From NCBI GenBank assembly GCA_050084515.1, contig CM114274.1, positions 11,470,001 through 11,534,000 of the forward strand: a stretch of DNA of 64,000 bases, read 5' to 3'. Below, piece by piece: positions 21,923 through 33,859 of the stretch (position 1 is the stretch's first letter; every line of letters starts with the position of its first letter). Both the position numbers and the translations under genes were made by a program. The DNA is from Blasia pusilla. Taxonomy: Eukaryota; Marchantiophyta; Marchantiopsida; Blasiales. The notes under the pieces are model-generated. The model was not told where the DNA came from. It ran no database searches and saw nothing but the letters and a program-made list of their open reading frames with translations.

Positions 21923-22630
21923 ATTGCAACACGGTTCAAATTTTTTTTCTTCTTACATTCGTAAGTAAGTAGTAGCCCAATTGCAAAATTATCACCAGGT
22001 GCTCATAAACAACTGACAAACAAACTTTTTTTTAAGCTTTCTGAGTGATTTGTGAGTCACTTTGATCTGGGTATTCACAAAAATTAGCTTGTAACTCACT
22101 CAGAAAAAGGTAAAAAAAAGTCACAAAATAGCAAGTTCAAGTAGTGGGTTTGGATTTGTAAGGGACTTGCAATTAAAGTGATGGTTTTCTGCAGTGGTTA
22201 AGGAGTTATTTTCTGCTAGTCTTTTCCTCATTTCGGGCTCATTTTTGGGTCTATTAAACACTTCTCCAAGGTGATTTGGCTTCTTCCAATTTTTTCTTAA
22301 GAATGGCTTTGATTTTTAATTCTCCTTCATTTCTTATTTTTTAGAATCAAGAATTTTGGAAAAAAAAATATTATACTACAAACTTCACTCATCTATATGT
22401 CCTTCAATTTCAAAAAAATTCCTACCCAAAAATCTCAAGATCGATGTGTCCGGACTTGTCCGTTATTGTGCAACCTTGGAGTGATTTAGAGGCAAAAGGG
22501 GAATTTATGATCGAGGTTTCATTGTTTGCAATTGCCATTGCAAGTATGTTTGCGAGTGCTATATGAGTGTTATGCAAGTTATTTGCATATGCAATGCAAG
22601 TACGTCAAGATGTCAAGTACTCACAATTTG
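21923..22630. other. Spacer with a right-end remnant of another hAT-like copy
   Basis: Bases 22450-22480 (GTGTCCGGACTTGTCCG, then GTGCAACCTTG) look like the right end of another family member whose left end I could not find. The rest is AT-rich and unassigned. Confidence 0.4.
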
Positions 22631-22950
22631 CAAGGTTGCATGTGGACAAAGTCCGTGTCTGCCAACATGGCTATGTCCGTGAACTTACGTTTGTCCTATG
22701 GAAGGACTTGTTCATATGGACCCCACCTCCCCTTCTTTCTAATTCCTCCCACTTGGCTTTTTGTTCCATACTCTCTCGTTTCTTCCTCCCTCCACCTCCA
22801 CTCCCTCCCCCCTTATTGCCCCACTTGCCCTTGCCATGCCTTCCATCATGAAATTTAAGTATTGGTCCCACCTCTTGCAAATCCATGTCCGTGGACATAT
22901 CCACACTTGTCTGTCCTAGGGACAAACTTGTCCGTTTTTGGGCAACCATG
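22631..22950. mobile_element. Short hAT-like MITE
   Basis: It starts CAAGGTTGCA and ends GGCAACCATG. Flanks ACAATTTG (22623-22630) and ACAATTTT (22951-22958) agree at seven of eight bases. At 320 bp it is the simplest of the four related elements in this window and serves as the reference for the nested pair at 14 kb. Confidence 0.78.
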
Positions 22951-25900
22951 ACAATTTTTGAGTTCTTTGAAAATTTTAATTTACACACTTTTCAAATCTC
23001 AATGGGAGGTGTTAAACTTTGTAAGTCTTTAGTGTCTCACAATACTTCCAAATGCATAGGACTCGCAATGAACTCGTTAATTTTGGAACTATTTCAAACT
23101 AAAGTCCACTTTCATTGGACTCATATGAAGTGGACTTGCAAAGTTGGAATCACAAAGTAGTTGCAAATGTGAATAAAGGACTTGCAAGATGGCTAACTAT
23201 AACGTGTATCTCTTATTCCTAGTAGTATATTTAGATAAATTTTTTTGATAAAATTGATGAAAAGTATTTTTAAGTGGTAGTTATATTGATGTCGGATAGT
23301 TGAATGGAATTTCAAATACATTTTTAATGCAACAACATCTAGCTCTAGACAAGATATTACATATGGTAGTACTCGTATTCTTTACTTTAATGTGTATCAT
23401 GATAATATAGATGCAAGTTTGTGGAAACTCTTTATTTTAAATAAAGATGAAATTTCTCATGTAAAGCCTTTAGAGCACTCATCTTTTGAGCATTTTATAG
23501 GAGGTTGGGCGATAGAGTTCAGACCCCCCTCATGGCATAGGGTGGATGTAGCTAAATATGTATATATAGTTTCGTGAGTGGATTTGATTGGGTGAGCTAG
23601 GTACGTGGTTAAGGGCTATGTAGAGTCGTAGACCATATTAAAGAAATACGAGTTGGATATGAACAACTATGTGATTGTACCTGAGTGTGGGTGGTCACAA
23701 AGTCATTGATCTAGATACTTGAATGAAGGTGCGCATGTCGAAGGAGGTCTGCTAGGTGTGCATAGGGCTATGAGTCTACGAGATCTATCGTAAGTGAAGG
23801 AAATCAAAGTAGAACAGGTTTGCATGACATGGGCAAGTGGCATCGTGGTGGAAATCTGATAGTGAGGGGGAGTAGTTGCAAGGTTAGAGCGCAAAAATCG
23901 GGCTAACAAAGCATGTAAGTATCTTATTGATGTAGTTAAGGGGAGTGGCATCCTTGTCGGTTTTATCCGGGGTTGAGTTGGGACTCGAGAGAGATGCATA
24001 GGGAAATATGTGGCGAGACAAATGGGTAAGGTTGTAGGGGTTACATTGTCACCCAAAGGTTGGACAAAGGTGATCTCACCAAATGAAGCTGTAGGATTAC
24101 TCAGTTTGTAAGTAGTCGGATGGAGTTGGAGTGCATGCATACGGAGGAGCACCATGGTTGTGATAGAGGTTGCAGAAAGTCATGTCAATATCAAAGGCTA
24201 TAAGGATGCTAGTGGATGAAGAGTCACGGGTGTATGTGGTTGGGAGGATGCAGGCTAGTTGATCAATAGAGATAGTTGGTCATTGGAGGAAGTTGCACAT
24301 GAATAGGCCAAGATTTCCACAAGCATGTATGATGCAGGCTATGTTGGCGTAGACAAGAAACATGCATGGTGAAGAGACAACTGATGCATAGAGAAGCAGG
24401 GTAGCTATGGGGAAGTCGAGAGTGCATTCTTAATGCACTTATTCCATATCTTGTGTGTCGCGGAAGCTTGCATTCAGCACGTCACGTTCTCTTTACTGAT
24501 CTACTTCCAAATGTACTCACATTAGCTATGGTTTGGTTCAACCAACCTTGCGTCTCTCCTGAGTTTGTGACTCTCATCATCCCTCAATTTTACCAGATCA
24601 AGAGAGGATCACACATAGGCCTAGTCCCTTACTTCCATGATGGAATGCTAGAGACGGTGCATCACACATGCGTTGATGCCAATGGGTAGTCCGTCCATGA
24701 CCCACTATTGTTGTTAGCTTATGTGAGCTAGTACAAGAGGCTCAAGGTGACCCCAAGTGTTTGAGTTTGTATAAAGTAGGTTTGTCATCACGGATTATCA
24801 TCAGTGTCTGTGAGCCAGTGAGTGTGGGATAGTCTTGGTAAGTTAGAGTGCTTGAGCGTATGAAGTAGGGTAATCATCAAGACATTTTCCCATAGTTTAG
24901 AAGGACGAGGTAGTTCAAGCAGTACTAGTATAGTTAATGAAACGGAGTGAGGTATTAAGCAATTTCAAATGAGATTAATAACCTCATAGATGCCCTAGCA
25001 TGCGCCAATGCCACAAGAGTGAGTCTGTGTCAAGATAGTAGAGTAGGTATGGTGAGCCCATAAGGCAATGATTCTTATAGACATACCTTGGTTAGGAGGA
25101 AGCAAGTTTAATTTGGTTTGTTGGATGTGTGGTGGATCTCATAGGAAGAGGGACTACAGACAACATGATGAAGGGCAAGGAGCTCCTCACAAGGCCTAAG
25201 AGCCACCTTAGATAATCATATTGTAATAATTATCAATGATTTGGTCACATGTGAAATAGATATTTTTAGTTGATGGTTGTGGTGGTAGGTTTTCACCACA
25301 TATTAGAGAGGATAGAGGATGTATATTGAATGCAACATTGTATTGATAAGTTTCCATGATGATAACACAACTAGAGATGGATACCAAGCCGAGGGCATCT
25401 AGCTACTTTGGCTTTAGCCTCTACATCATATCAAGATACAAGGGAGGATTTCAATGGTATGAGATATATGTCAAGGTGACACAATTTTAAGATGCTCTTG
25501 TGATGACTAGTCACTTGGGATGATGCAAGAGCGACCAAAACATAGGGAGGTGGGATTGAGGTAGATCCACATAAGGGGACATATGGATGACGTGCCACGG
25601 TTCCCTAGTCTTTCATATTGCCTAAAGGACTTTAGACGCCATTAATGATGCGTATACGATTGGTTATATGCACAAGTGGGATGGGTGCATGGGTATGGTA
25701 AAGAGTTTGAGGGACAACTCCTATGATGGCTCCAATGTTGAATATTGGGATGGCCACAAAGTATGGTATGTCAATCTTTGCTATTTTCAACCATGGATTG
25801 AGCGATGGTGAGATTTGGAGTAGCAAAGCTGTTGTAGTTGGTTGCCATGTTGTGTGAGCATGGAGAGGTTATTTCCGCTTGTACCTAGGCTTATACAATT

Positions 25901-25964
25901 TTTTGGAGCTAGTGGACCTGCCCTTGGAGGCAGTGATCGAGACATCTCCCATTGATTAATGGCA
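22951..25964. other. Heavily decayed repetitive DNA, possibly the gag region of gypsy copy 3
   Basis: There is no long frame and no motif I can defend. It lies directly upstream of the recognisable protease part of copy 3 on the same strand, so a decayed gag and leader are plausible. The longest frame (24453-24689, 78 codons) is not recognised. Confidence 0.3.
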
Positions 25965-26700
25965 GATTGCGGCACCTAAGTTGGCAGACATGCCAACTAG
26001 ACTTGGGATAGAGCGAGCCATAGTGATACTAGGTTGAATTGGGTATTGTCGGATAATTAGAGCAAGGTGTTCCTCTTGGTTAGTCTGACAAGTCATAAGT
26101 ACAATGTATCATCCACAACACATCCTACTTGATTTTGGAGTGCAACCTTTGATGTAAGGGAAGGCGACATGTTAAGTGTTGGGATTATGGAAAAAAGACA
26201 TTGAGCCATGTCCCTAGCTTCCAAAGATAGACCTCCATTGGGGGTGTTTCATCCCAATGGAGCTTCCATCCAAGTTTTTCATGACTTGAAAAGAGGTAGT
26301 TATCATGTTCCACCTACAACATGCTTTAGATAGTGCGACGGTGTACACATAGGTGATTATGAGACCAACAATGTTGTATGATGTGTTAGAAGGGAGTAAA
26401 GTATTATACACCTTTGGGTTCATCCTCAATTTTTGGGAGGAGATAGTTGCCCATTGGCTTGGATGGCAATCAAGTGAGATATCTACCCATGCAGTTTGCA
26501 GGGTGTGGTGATGATGGTCCACAAGGTGAAATATTGTGACCATATTAGCCATAGTTACGAGTTGTGTTAGCTGGCCAAGAGAGCTTTTGGAGGGGAATGC
26601 CCAAAGATAGGATATTCTTGTATATTACGGATAGTGACATAGACTTATCATTATGGGTGTCTCTTCCCATGGTACAAAGACCTCTTCATCAATCTGGGTT
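25965..26700 (+). pseudogene. Gypsy copy 3: decayed protease and linker
   Basis: Bases 25965-26165 align with 30880-31080 of copy 2, including the protease active-site neighbourhood (here LDFGVQPLM where copy 2 has LDSGA). Bases 26310-26700 align with 40-460 of copy 1 (the DVLVG...LYPLGF block and the linker before the DNMT). The copy stops just where the DNMT would begin, and a type B LTR follows at 26718. Aligning the two ends gives the family order protease, linker, DNMT. Confidence 0.7.
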
Positions 26701-26717
26701 ATAAGCATTGTCTTGCA

Positions 26718-27240
26718 TGTCACGTCTTTTAGGATAGATCGGTGAGATCTAGTGGAGCACCTTTTTGAGTAGTGGAGGACAGCCTGAGTAGGTCAAGGAT
26801 GACTTGCTAAGGCCCCGTGAAACCTGAGAGAGCAGGTTTTTTCTTTGTTTCGGCTTATTTGGATCCATATTGAGGAACTTACTATTTTAGGTAAGTACCA
26901 TTTTGAGTATATGATTGACTTTCTATTTTTATTAAGTGGCCTTTGACCTGCTATATCAGGTCAAGAGACAAGGAGGTGACTTGGGAGCATAGGTTACCAT
27001 GGAGAGAGCTTGGGAGAGGGGAGGGGTATACCTCAAGGAGAGAGAGAGCTTGAGAGCTCATTCTCTCTTTGTTGAGCCTCTTGGCATGAGGCTGCGGAGC
27101 TATGGTTTTGCTTGCCTTGTGTGTGTAACCCAAGCTTCTCATTAGGAGAGTGGGTTTGGTTTGACATTGAAAGACACATGTGAGAGTGCACACATGTGAT
27201 AACTAAAGTGTTGTGAGAGAGATTTGATCTTATTTTACAA
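26718..27240 (+). repeat. Truncated type B LTR
   Basis: It starts TGTCACGTCT and matches 33210-33730 closely. It includes the direct phrases TAGGTAAGTACCATTTTGAG and the purine/TC-rich block around 27000-27060. It stops near 27240, so the 3' third of the LTR (the part ending GCGCACGACA) is missing. Confidence 0.8.
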
Positions 27241-28974
27241 AGAGAGAATGAGTGAGTGAGAGAGCTTCATGGGGGAGCTTGCTGGTCACTTGCTGGTTTT
27301 GCAAGTTGGGCATCATATTCCCCATTCAGCGATTCATGGGAGTGCTCACCGGAGCAAGAGCCGCTTACTTGTGAGTTTCCTTTGCCAATTTTTTGTGTGG
27401 AAGAGTGGTGTGCGGAAGCGCTGCCCAATTTTTGATAGGGATTGAGTATGGGGGCGGATTGCCCCATGCCGGTGCTCTCGGGAGCACCATGTAGCTTGCT
27501 GATTTGTGTTCTCACATGTTTTACATTTTCGTTGGGAGAAATCAGCGTGGAAGGGCTGCCGAATTATGTGTAGGAGAAAGAGACATTTGGCTTTACGACA
27601 ATCCCCGTCAGTTTTTACTGCAATGTCTGATTTCAAATTTTTTTGGCGTTCTTGTAGATTGTGAAGCTGTGCACATTGTGCAACAAATGGTGCACAATTT
27701 GGAGTTCTGAGAAAAAAAATTTATGGTCAATATTACAAAACTGCCATTGCTAGGCAATTTTTAGGGTTAAATTGTTCAAACCCTAAACCAGCCGCCGCGC
27801 CGGCAGCGGCCGTCGCCGTCATAGTCACCATCAACAATCCGTCATCAATGGTCATTGATCAATCGTCACCGTCAGCGGTCAACCTTCACCATCAATGGTC
27901 TGCTGTCAACCGTCCACGGTCCACCGTTGGCCGTTTCTGTCGCCTAGCGCTGCTCAGAGCCGCATTCGGCCGTTGTCCACCCTTTGGTTGCCATTGCCGC
28001 CATTACGGAGTGGAGGGTCTTCCACGACCACCGTTGATTCTCTGACTTGCGCCGCCACCACGTACTTTGGTTTGGCCGCCACGTCATCATAGTTTCGTCA
28101 TCAACTAGCGATGGCAGGTGACCTCGAGTTATGGTGTTTGAGTTTTCATTTCATGTTGCTATGTTGGGATTGGTAGCCGCTCGACGATGATCGATTAGCA
28201 TGCCGTGACGCCCGTAGCCGCAATGTGACGTCGATTTCCGCGCCGCAATGCATGTGGCCGCACCACACCGTCTCGATCGCGGAGCCGATCCTTCACTAAG
28301 GTGTAGAGCATGTGAATTGCTGATTGAGGAGGGTATGCCGCCGAGTGCCGTGCCGTTTGTAGCCGTTCCGTGCTGCCAATGCCGCACCGGACTGTTGGAC
28401 CTGTACCGCACATCGAGGAGGTTTGAGCAGCGTCAGTATGAGAGGAGTGCGACTTGGTGATTGGAGGAGTTGTCTTCACGATCGAGTTGGGGTCGAGATT
28501 TGCAATTGCCGAGGAGCGACATCGACATTATTGTCAGGTTACCTATTCTGATCTCTTACCCTGCACGTGTGAGGGATTTCCGAATATTGGGAAGTTATTT
28601 GGGATATTGGGTTTCGTGCCGATGCTAGGAGCATCGATGATATATGGGTTTAAGGGACATAGACCTGTGTGGGATGTCCAAAGCTGAGGATGGTTTGTCG
28701 GTGAGACGATAGATTGGTTGATTTTCCGCACCATGCTGCTTGTTGCCGCACAACACACGTCTTAGTGAGAGAGTGTAGATTGAGTGCCGCATGTTTAGTT
28801 TGAGTGATTGAGGGATTACTCGCAAGATTGAGAATGATCGTGTGAGAGGGGCACGAGGGATATCACGGCGTCCTTTCGGGATTTTGAGAGGCGAGGTAGT
28901 GGATCTAAGAGTAGCTTTGGAGGGTTTACCCGGAGTGGTGCGAGGTTTCGAGGGTCTCCACATGAGAGACCACC
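27241..28974. other. Unassigned region between LTR fragment and inverted gag
   Basis: Bases 27800-28100 are rich in a loose repeat of GTCAACCGTCCAC/CCATCAATGGTC words. Frames of 70-117 codons exist on both strands but are not recognised. It may be leader or gag sequence of rearranged retrotransposons. Confidence 0.3.
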
Positions 28975-30880
28975 TCAATCTCCTTCTGTGTCATCTTCAA
29001 ACGGCATCCGCTCCAAGGGTAGGTCCATCACCTCCTCTGCAATCACCTCTGAACACGATGCAGGAACTCCAACTACGCGCTCACATAGTGAAGCGGCCAG
29101 CCGAAACGCCTTGGCGGGCGTAGCCCCCAACGTCATAACATCGAAAGCAGAAAATAAAGGAGTGCGATACACAATGGTGGCCGCCCCCAACAACGTGCTC
29201 GACACATGCCCCTCCTGAGCATCAAAAATAGGAGTCGCACTCGCTTCTCCCATCGCCCTCCGTGCCTGCACACCAACAACATCACCAACTCTCCAGGAAA
29301 TTTGATGCGGACCCATCGATGGGGTCCTCATCGCTTTGGACAACGTGAAAGACTGAGGAAGCCTAGTGTGTTTTCTGGCTTCCCCTCGTTGTGGATCCAA
29401 CTCTGCCGCTACTCCACACGTCACAACTGCAGCGGCCTCCATCTGGGCAACCCCGCATATCCAACCAGGATCCTCCATCTCTCTGGCTACTCCATATGAT
29501 ATCGATGCCACGGATCCGGCATCGGGTTATCTCAATGTCATAGCGGCAATCTGCTCTTGTAGCTGCTGTATCTAAGCAGCCATCCCAGCCTTACGTCCGA
29601 CGTCTCCCTCAACGCATCTAGGTGGTGGTACTCTACCTCCTCCATGGGAAACTCTTCCACCCTATCGGGCAACTCTTGCTCCTCGTCCCCCAACGGCACT
29701 ACCTAGTGCACAATCTCTAGGCCCACCCAGACCAGCTACTCACTCTAGTACCCTCTCTGGCCCTCGGTCCGGACGTAACTCAAGATGTAAACTGAAACAC
29801 ATGGCGCGTGTATGACCATACCTCTGACAATAGTCACACAGATAACCTCCTAGTGCAGCACCATCTCCTCCTCCATGCTGAGGCACACGTCCATGACCAT
29901 GAGGAGTGTAATCGCGTTGATGATGGGCTCCACCACATGACTAACAAGTAGTAGTAGGCAACTGTTGCTGAGCCGCATATAAAGGCGCAGGTCTCCGTGG
30001 CATGGCCTCCCGATATCCTCCCTGAGCTCGTGATGCCACAGTCGACCTATCTTAGAGTCCATATTGCTGCACAGATGGTGCAGACAATCGTGACAGCTCT
30101 CGCCCAGAACCCATGGTTGCTACGCTCTCCTCCACCATGTTACGCTCAATGTTCTCGGCGGTCCTAAAAACCACAAAGTAGGGCATGTGTTCATGAGAAG
30201 CACCCCTCCCTGCACCCGTGTCTGCAGGGTCCGGTCCAACATCACGTACCATGATTGGATAGCCTTAGCCTCCGTCACCCCTTGAGTGATGTTGATCAAC
30301 CGGCGCAAGCGAGTGTAAGCCTCACACAAACTCTCACCCGTGCGCCTCTAGAAGTCGTGGATGCTCCAAAACTTCTCCGTACGTACCTCCTGGTAGCTCG
30401 CCCTCAACTCAGCAAAGAACTCAACCACGGGATTGAACCTAGGACGAATCCAACTAGATGGTGCAACTGCTCCAGTGCGAGTGACCCCTCCTAAATCATC
30501 ACTAGTGGACGAGGAAGTAGCCTCTCTTGACTCCTCCTCCTCATCTGGGAATAGCTCCGTCCATGACACATAGTGTGGGTCATAGTGGAGTCGCATGCCT
30601 CAATCTCCTGGGCATATCTGTGGGAGAACTCATGGTAATCGTCCATGGGCATCCCCTCTAAATGCTGGGTTGAACTCTCTCAAGTTCCTAACCCGCTGTG
30701 AGTCACACCAACTCCTAAACTCCGCAATGAAGTAGTGTAGCTCTATAGTGCCTACAGCACCCAAAAATCTACGCGGTCCTCTACCCCAGTCATCCATCTC
30801 GTACGCCCAACTAGTAGGACCACTCAATATGTACGATGGATCACTAACACACTCCTCTATACACTCCGTCCATGTCAGAT
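28975..30880 (-). pseudogene. Retrotransposon gag, inverted relative to the adjoining protease
   Basis: The minus strand, read in shifting frames, gives gag-like text. FWSIHDF is followed by GESLCEAYTRLRRLINITQG, then VTEAKAIQSWYVMLDRTLQTRV. Further on comes a C-x2-C-x4-H-x4-C zinc knuckle (CDYCQRYGHTRAMC) near 29835-29795. The C-terminal frame (29511-28975) is open for 178 codons. Multiple frameshifts and stops are present. Its N-terminal end meets plus-strand protease DNA of gypsy copy 2 at about 30880. It may be copy 2's own gag after inversion, or a different element. The N-terminal part of gag seems to be missing. Confidence 0.65.
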
Positions 30881-31289
30881 TCATGGCAGGATGCGGCTGC
30901 TAGGATGGCGGAGATGCCCCCTAGACCTGCGATAGAGCGTGCCATGGCTTCTCCTGGTGTTGTGTTGTTGGATAAATGAGGAGAGGTCTTCCAATTGGTG
31001 AGTCTCGGAGGTAGAGCTTTTAGTCCGCAGCCCGTCTTGTTGGATTCAGGAGCGTAACCCTTGATGTTGGGGAAAGCGTCATTCAGAGGATTGGGCTTGA
31101 CGAGAGCCGATGTGGAGCGTTGTCCATTCCGGATACAGACATCCTTGGGTGGAGCAAGTACAACACAGTATATCATCCAACAGGAGGTCGTGGTAAGGAT
31201 TCTCTGGGGATATCCTATAGATGAGTCGCCAAGCCAAGGGTGCAAGCCAACGTCTTGGCGATAGTAATTGATGCTAGGAAGTCCTGACC
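30880..31289 (+). pseudogene. Gypsy copy 2: aspartic protease
   Basis: LLDSGA at about 31038-31054 is a retropepsin active site (D-S-G-A), followed by PLMLGKA. The codon after GA is TAA at 31055-31057, where copy 3 keeps CAA, so the stop arose by C-to-T. The frame continues as SFRGLGLTRADVERCPFRI to about 31264. Compared with copy 1, the second half of the protease and most of the linker before the DNMT have been deleted. Confidence 0.72.
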
Positions 31290-32340
31290 ATGATGGCGTT
31301 TCCATTGTGTGGCGTATTCGAAGAGATGGTATTAGCATCGGTGTTAGATCTCTTTGGAGGGATTAGTATCGGGTTAGCTCATGTTTTGCAAGTGTCATGG
31401 AGTGCGATTCGTGGAGTGCTTTGGGGCGACTGTATGTGGAGAGTGATGATGTTGCCCAGCACCGATGACATGGATACCACACCCAGTGTGGCGTCTCACT
31501 ACGACATGTATCGGGTTAGCTCAGAATCGCCTACATTTTCCCAACTTGTTGTTCTGCGTCCCACGACATTTTCCCAACTTGTTGTCTGGTACGAGTTCCC
31601 TACCGAGGAATATTTCGTTGCTGGGGGCACAGGACTTGGAGCGGGTAGGGACCATTGATTTGTTCATTGCAGGTTGGCCATGTCACGATCAATCGAGTGT
31701 TGGACGAGGCATCGAGTTGGTTGACAGTCTATCCAGGTTATTTTGGGAGATATTTAGGGTCTTGAGATATTTGCAGCAGCATCAGTCCCATTCTCCAGCT
31801 TACATTCTGGAGAATCTACCAATCTTGGGCAATTCGAGGTCCCGCATGGTGACGAGTGCACATCAGGTGCGCGTATGTATCGGCCCGGCAATGTTGTTAG
31901 ATGCAGCAAGTGTGGGTTCACGAGCACATCGCCCGCGTCTTTGGTGGACCAACTTGATACCACATGAGGTATTGTGGAGGGCTTATGTGAGAGTGGAACG
32001 TCCCTCAGATTTGTTGGTGGATTCTATATTGGATCCAGGCCGTCCATCATAGGCAGTGAGGCACGATGATCGACTGCCGTTGATTGTGGTCAACAAGATT
32101 GGCATGCCACAAGCCGCCTTTCCCATATTGGTGAGTTTTCTCGCTTCCTATGCATTCAAGGAGGCCGGACCGGGCTTGGTTTGGGATGACCTGGTACATA
32201 GGTTGGTGGAGCCCAACGCCGATAAGCGAGAACGAGCGATGGGATTCCCCACAGGAGTGACGGAAATACCGTCACTATTGGAGGCATCACAACGTCATGT
32301 CTTGGGTCAGGCGATGGACCTGAATTGCTTGACATGGATT
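31290..32340 (+). pseudogene. Cytosine-5 DNA methyltransferase domain of gypsy copy 2
   Basis: Motif I LDLFGGISIGL is near 31345. Motif IV is AGWPCHDQSS with Cys codon 31681-31683. Motif VI is ILENL (about 31806-31820). Motif VIII is intact as HRPRLWWTNL (about 31930-31955). ERAMGFPTG (about 32235) and motif X LGQAMDLNCL (about 32300-32330) follow. From 31465 to 32466 the frame is open except for TAG at 32050-32052, while motif I is in a different frame, so one shift lies near 31460-31600. Copy 1 keeps the motif I frame and copy 2 keeps motif VIII, so together they describe a complete C5-methyltransferase fold. This copy lacks the internal TGA of copy 1. Confidence 0.86.
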
Positions 32341-32729
32341 TTCAGCTTAGGAATAGCTGAGCAGCGTCATTGGAGGATGCAACAGATCATAGTTGTTGCG
32401 TTGGTGAGCACCATGCCTATTAAGACGGTTGAGGCAGTGGCTGGGGGCAAGACCCGAGGATATTGACACACCAGGGATGATCGAGAGAGACACCCTTGGA
32501 CTTCTTGGGATGTTTTGCAAGTACTCTAGAGTGAGAGCTAGGACTAGTGGAGATGTCGCATGGAGAGTATGCATCTGCCACTTTCATGCCCACCAAGAAA
32601 GATGTGCATGGCAACTGGACGGATAGGCAAATGTGTGGAGATTACCGACCTATCAATCTGCAGACAAAGGCCAATAGGTATGCCATGCCCACCCTTGAGG
32701 AGAACTTTGATGTAGTTGGGCCATTTTGA
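32341..32729 (+). pseudogene. Gypsy copy 2: linker and start of reverse transcriptase
   Basis: After the DNMT and a linker, 32580-32729 reads KKDVHGNWTDRQMCGDYRPI, then RYAMPTLEENFDVVG. It is nearly the same as 2140-2260 of copy 1. The homology stops at about 32729, giving a truncated RT. Confidence 0.85.
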
Positions 32730-33029
32730 TGCAGTTGGGCCATTGCCAAGCTCATATGAACCTCATCATATGGTTATAGAGACTTGTAATGTGATCTTGA
32801 TGCACTAGTATGTTCACTTGCAATATCATACCTAACCCTTTATAGATCCCTCCAAAGAGATCTAGAACTTTCATACCCTCTCTCGATTAATGCCACATAA
32901 TAAGTGTGGTATCCAAGGGTGGCAAGTCTCCACTCCAAAAGTACGAGTATCAAGTATCTCCTTCTATGTGTTCCAAAGTAATGGCACAACTCCACATCTA
33001 TCTCACAAGCTTGTATGCTTTCCTTTGCA
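32730..33029. other. Unassigned spacer
   Basis: No domain or repeat end is seen. Confidence 0.4.
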
Positions 33030-33851
33030 TGTCGTGCGCATACACATCGCCACACAACATACATCGCTATCACCAAACACACACACACAAACAGGCACGA
33101 TCCCATGTTAACTCATGGCATCCAAACAACGAGACAAGAAGTACCAAAATATTTCCAATAAAATAAGATCAAATCTCTCTCACAACACTATAGTTCTCAC
33201 ATGTGTGCACTCTGTCACGTCTTTTAGGATAGATCGGTGAGATCTAGTAGAGCGCCTTTGTGAGTAGTGGAGGACACGCTGAGTAGGTCGAGGATGACCT
33301 ATTGAGGCCCCAAGAAACCTGAGATAGCAGGTTTCGCCTTCGTTTCGGCTCATTTGGAGCCATATTGAGAAACTTACTCTTTTAGGTAAGTACCATTTTG
33401 AGTATATGATCGACTTTATATTTTTGGTAAGTGGCCCTTGACCTCCTACATCAGGTCAAGAGCCAAGGAGGTGACTTGGGAGAAAAGGTTACCATGGAGA
33501 GAGCTTGGGAGAGGGAAGGAGTATACCTCAAGGAGAGAGAACTTGAGAGCTCATTCTCTCTTTGTTGAACCTCTTGGCATGAGGCGGCGGAGCTATGGTC
33601 CCTTGCCTTGTGAGTGTAACCCAAGCCTCTCATTAGGAGAGTGGGTTTGGTTTGACATGAGAGAAAGTGCACATCTTTGAGAGCTATGGTGTGAGATGGT
33701 GTAGAGAGAGATTGGATCTTACTTTATTGGAGATATTTTAGTACTTCTTGTCTCGTTGTTTGGATGCCATGAGTTAGCATGGGATCGTGCGTGTTTGTGT
33801 GTGTGTTTGGTGACAGAAATGTATATTGTGTAGCAATATGTATGCGCATGT
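33030..33851 (+). mobile_element. Type B LTR with an inverted copy of its own 3' part at the front
   Basis: From 33210 (TGTCACGTCT) to about 33850 this is a plus-strand type B LTR. The preceding 180 bases (33030-33209) begin TGTCGTGCGC and are the reverse complement of about 33675-33851. The block is therefore framed by inverted repeats of some 165 bases. The last bases diverge from the expected ACGACA, and no clear target duplication was found. It separates gypsy copy 2 from the copia pol region. Confidence 0.75.
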
Positions 33852-33859
33852 CTTTCATC

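Noticed and set aside
22526-22858. 110-codon plus-strand frame
   Set aside because: It runs across the hAT-like MITE at 22631-22950, and its Ser/Pro/Leu-rich part is the element's TCC-rich interior.
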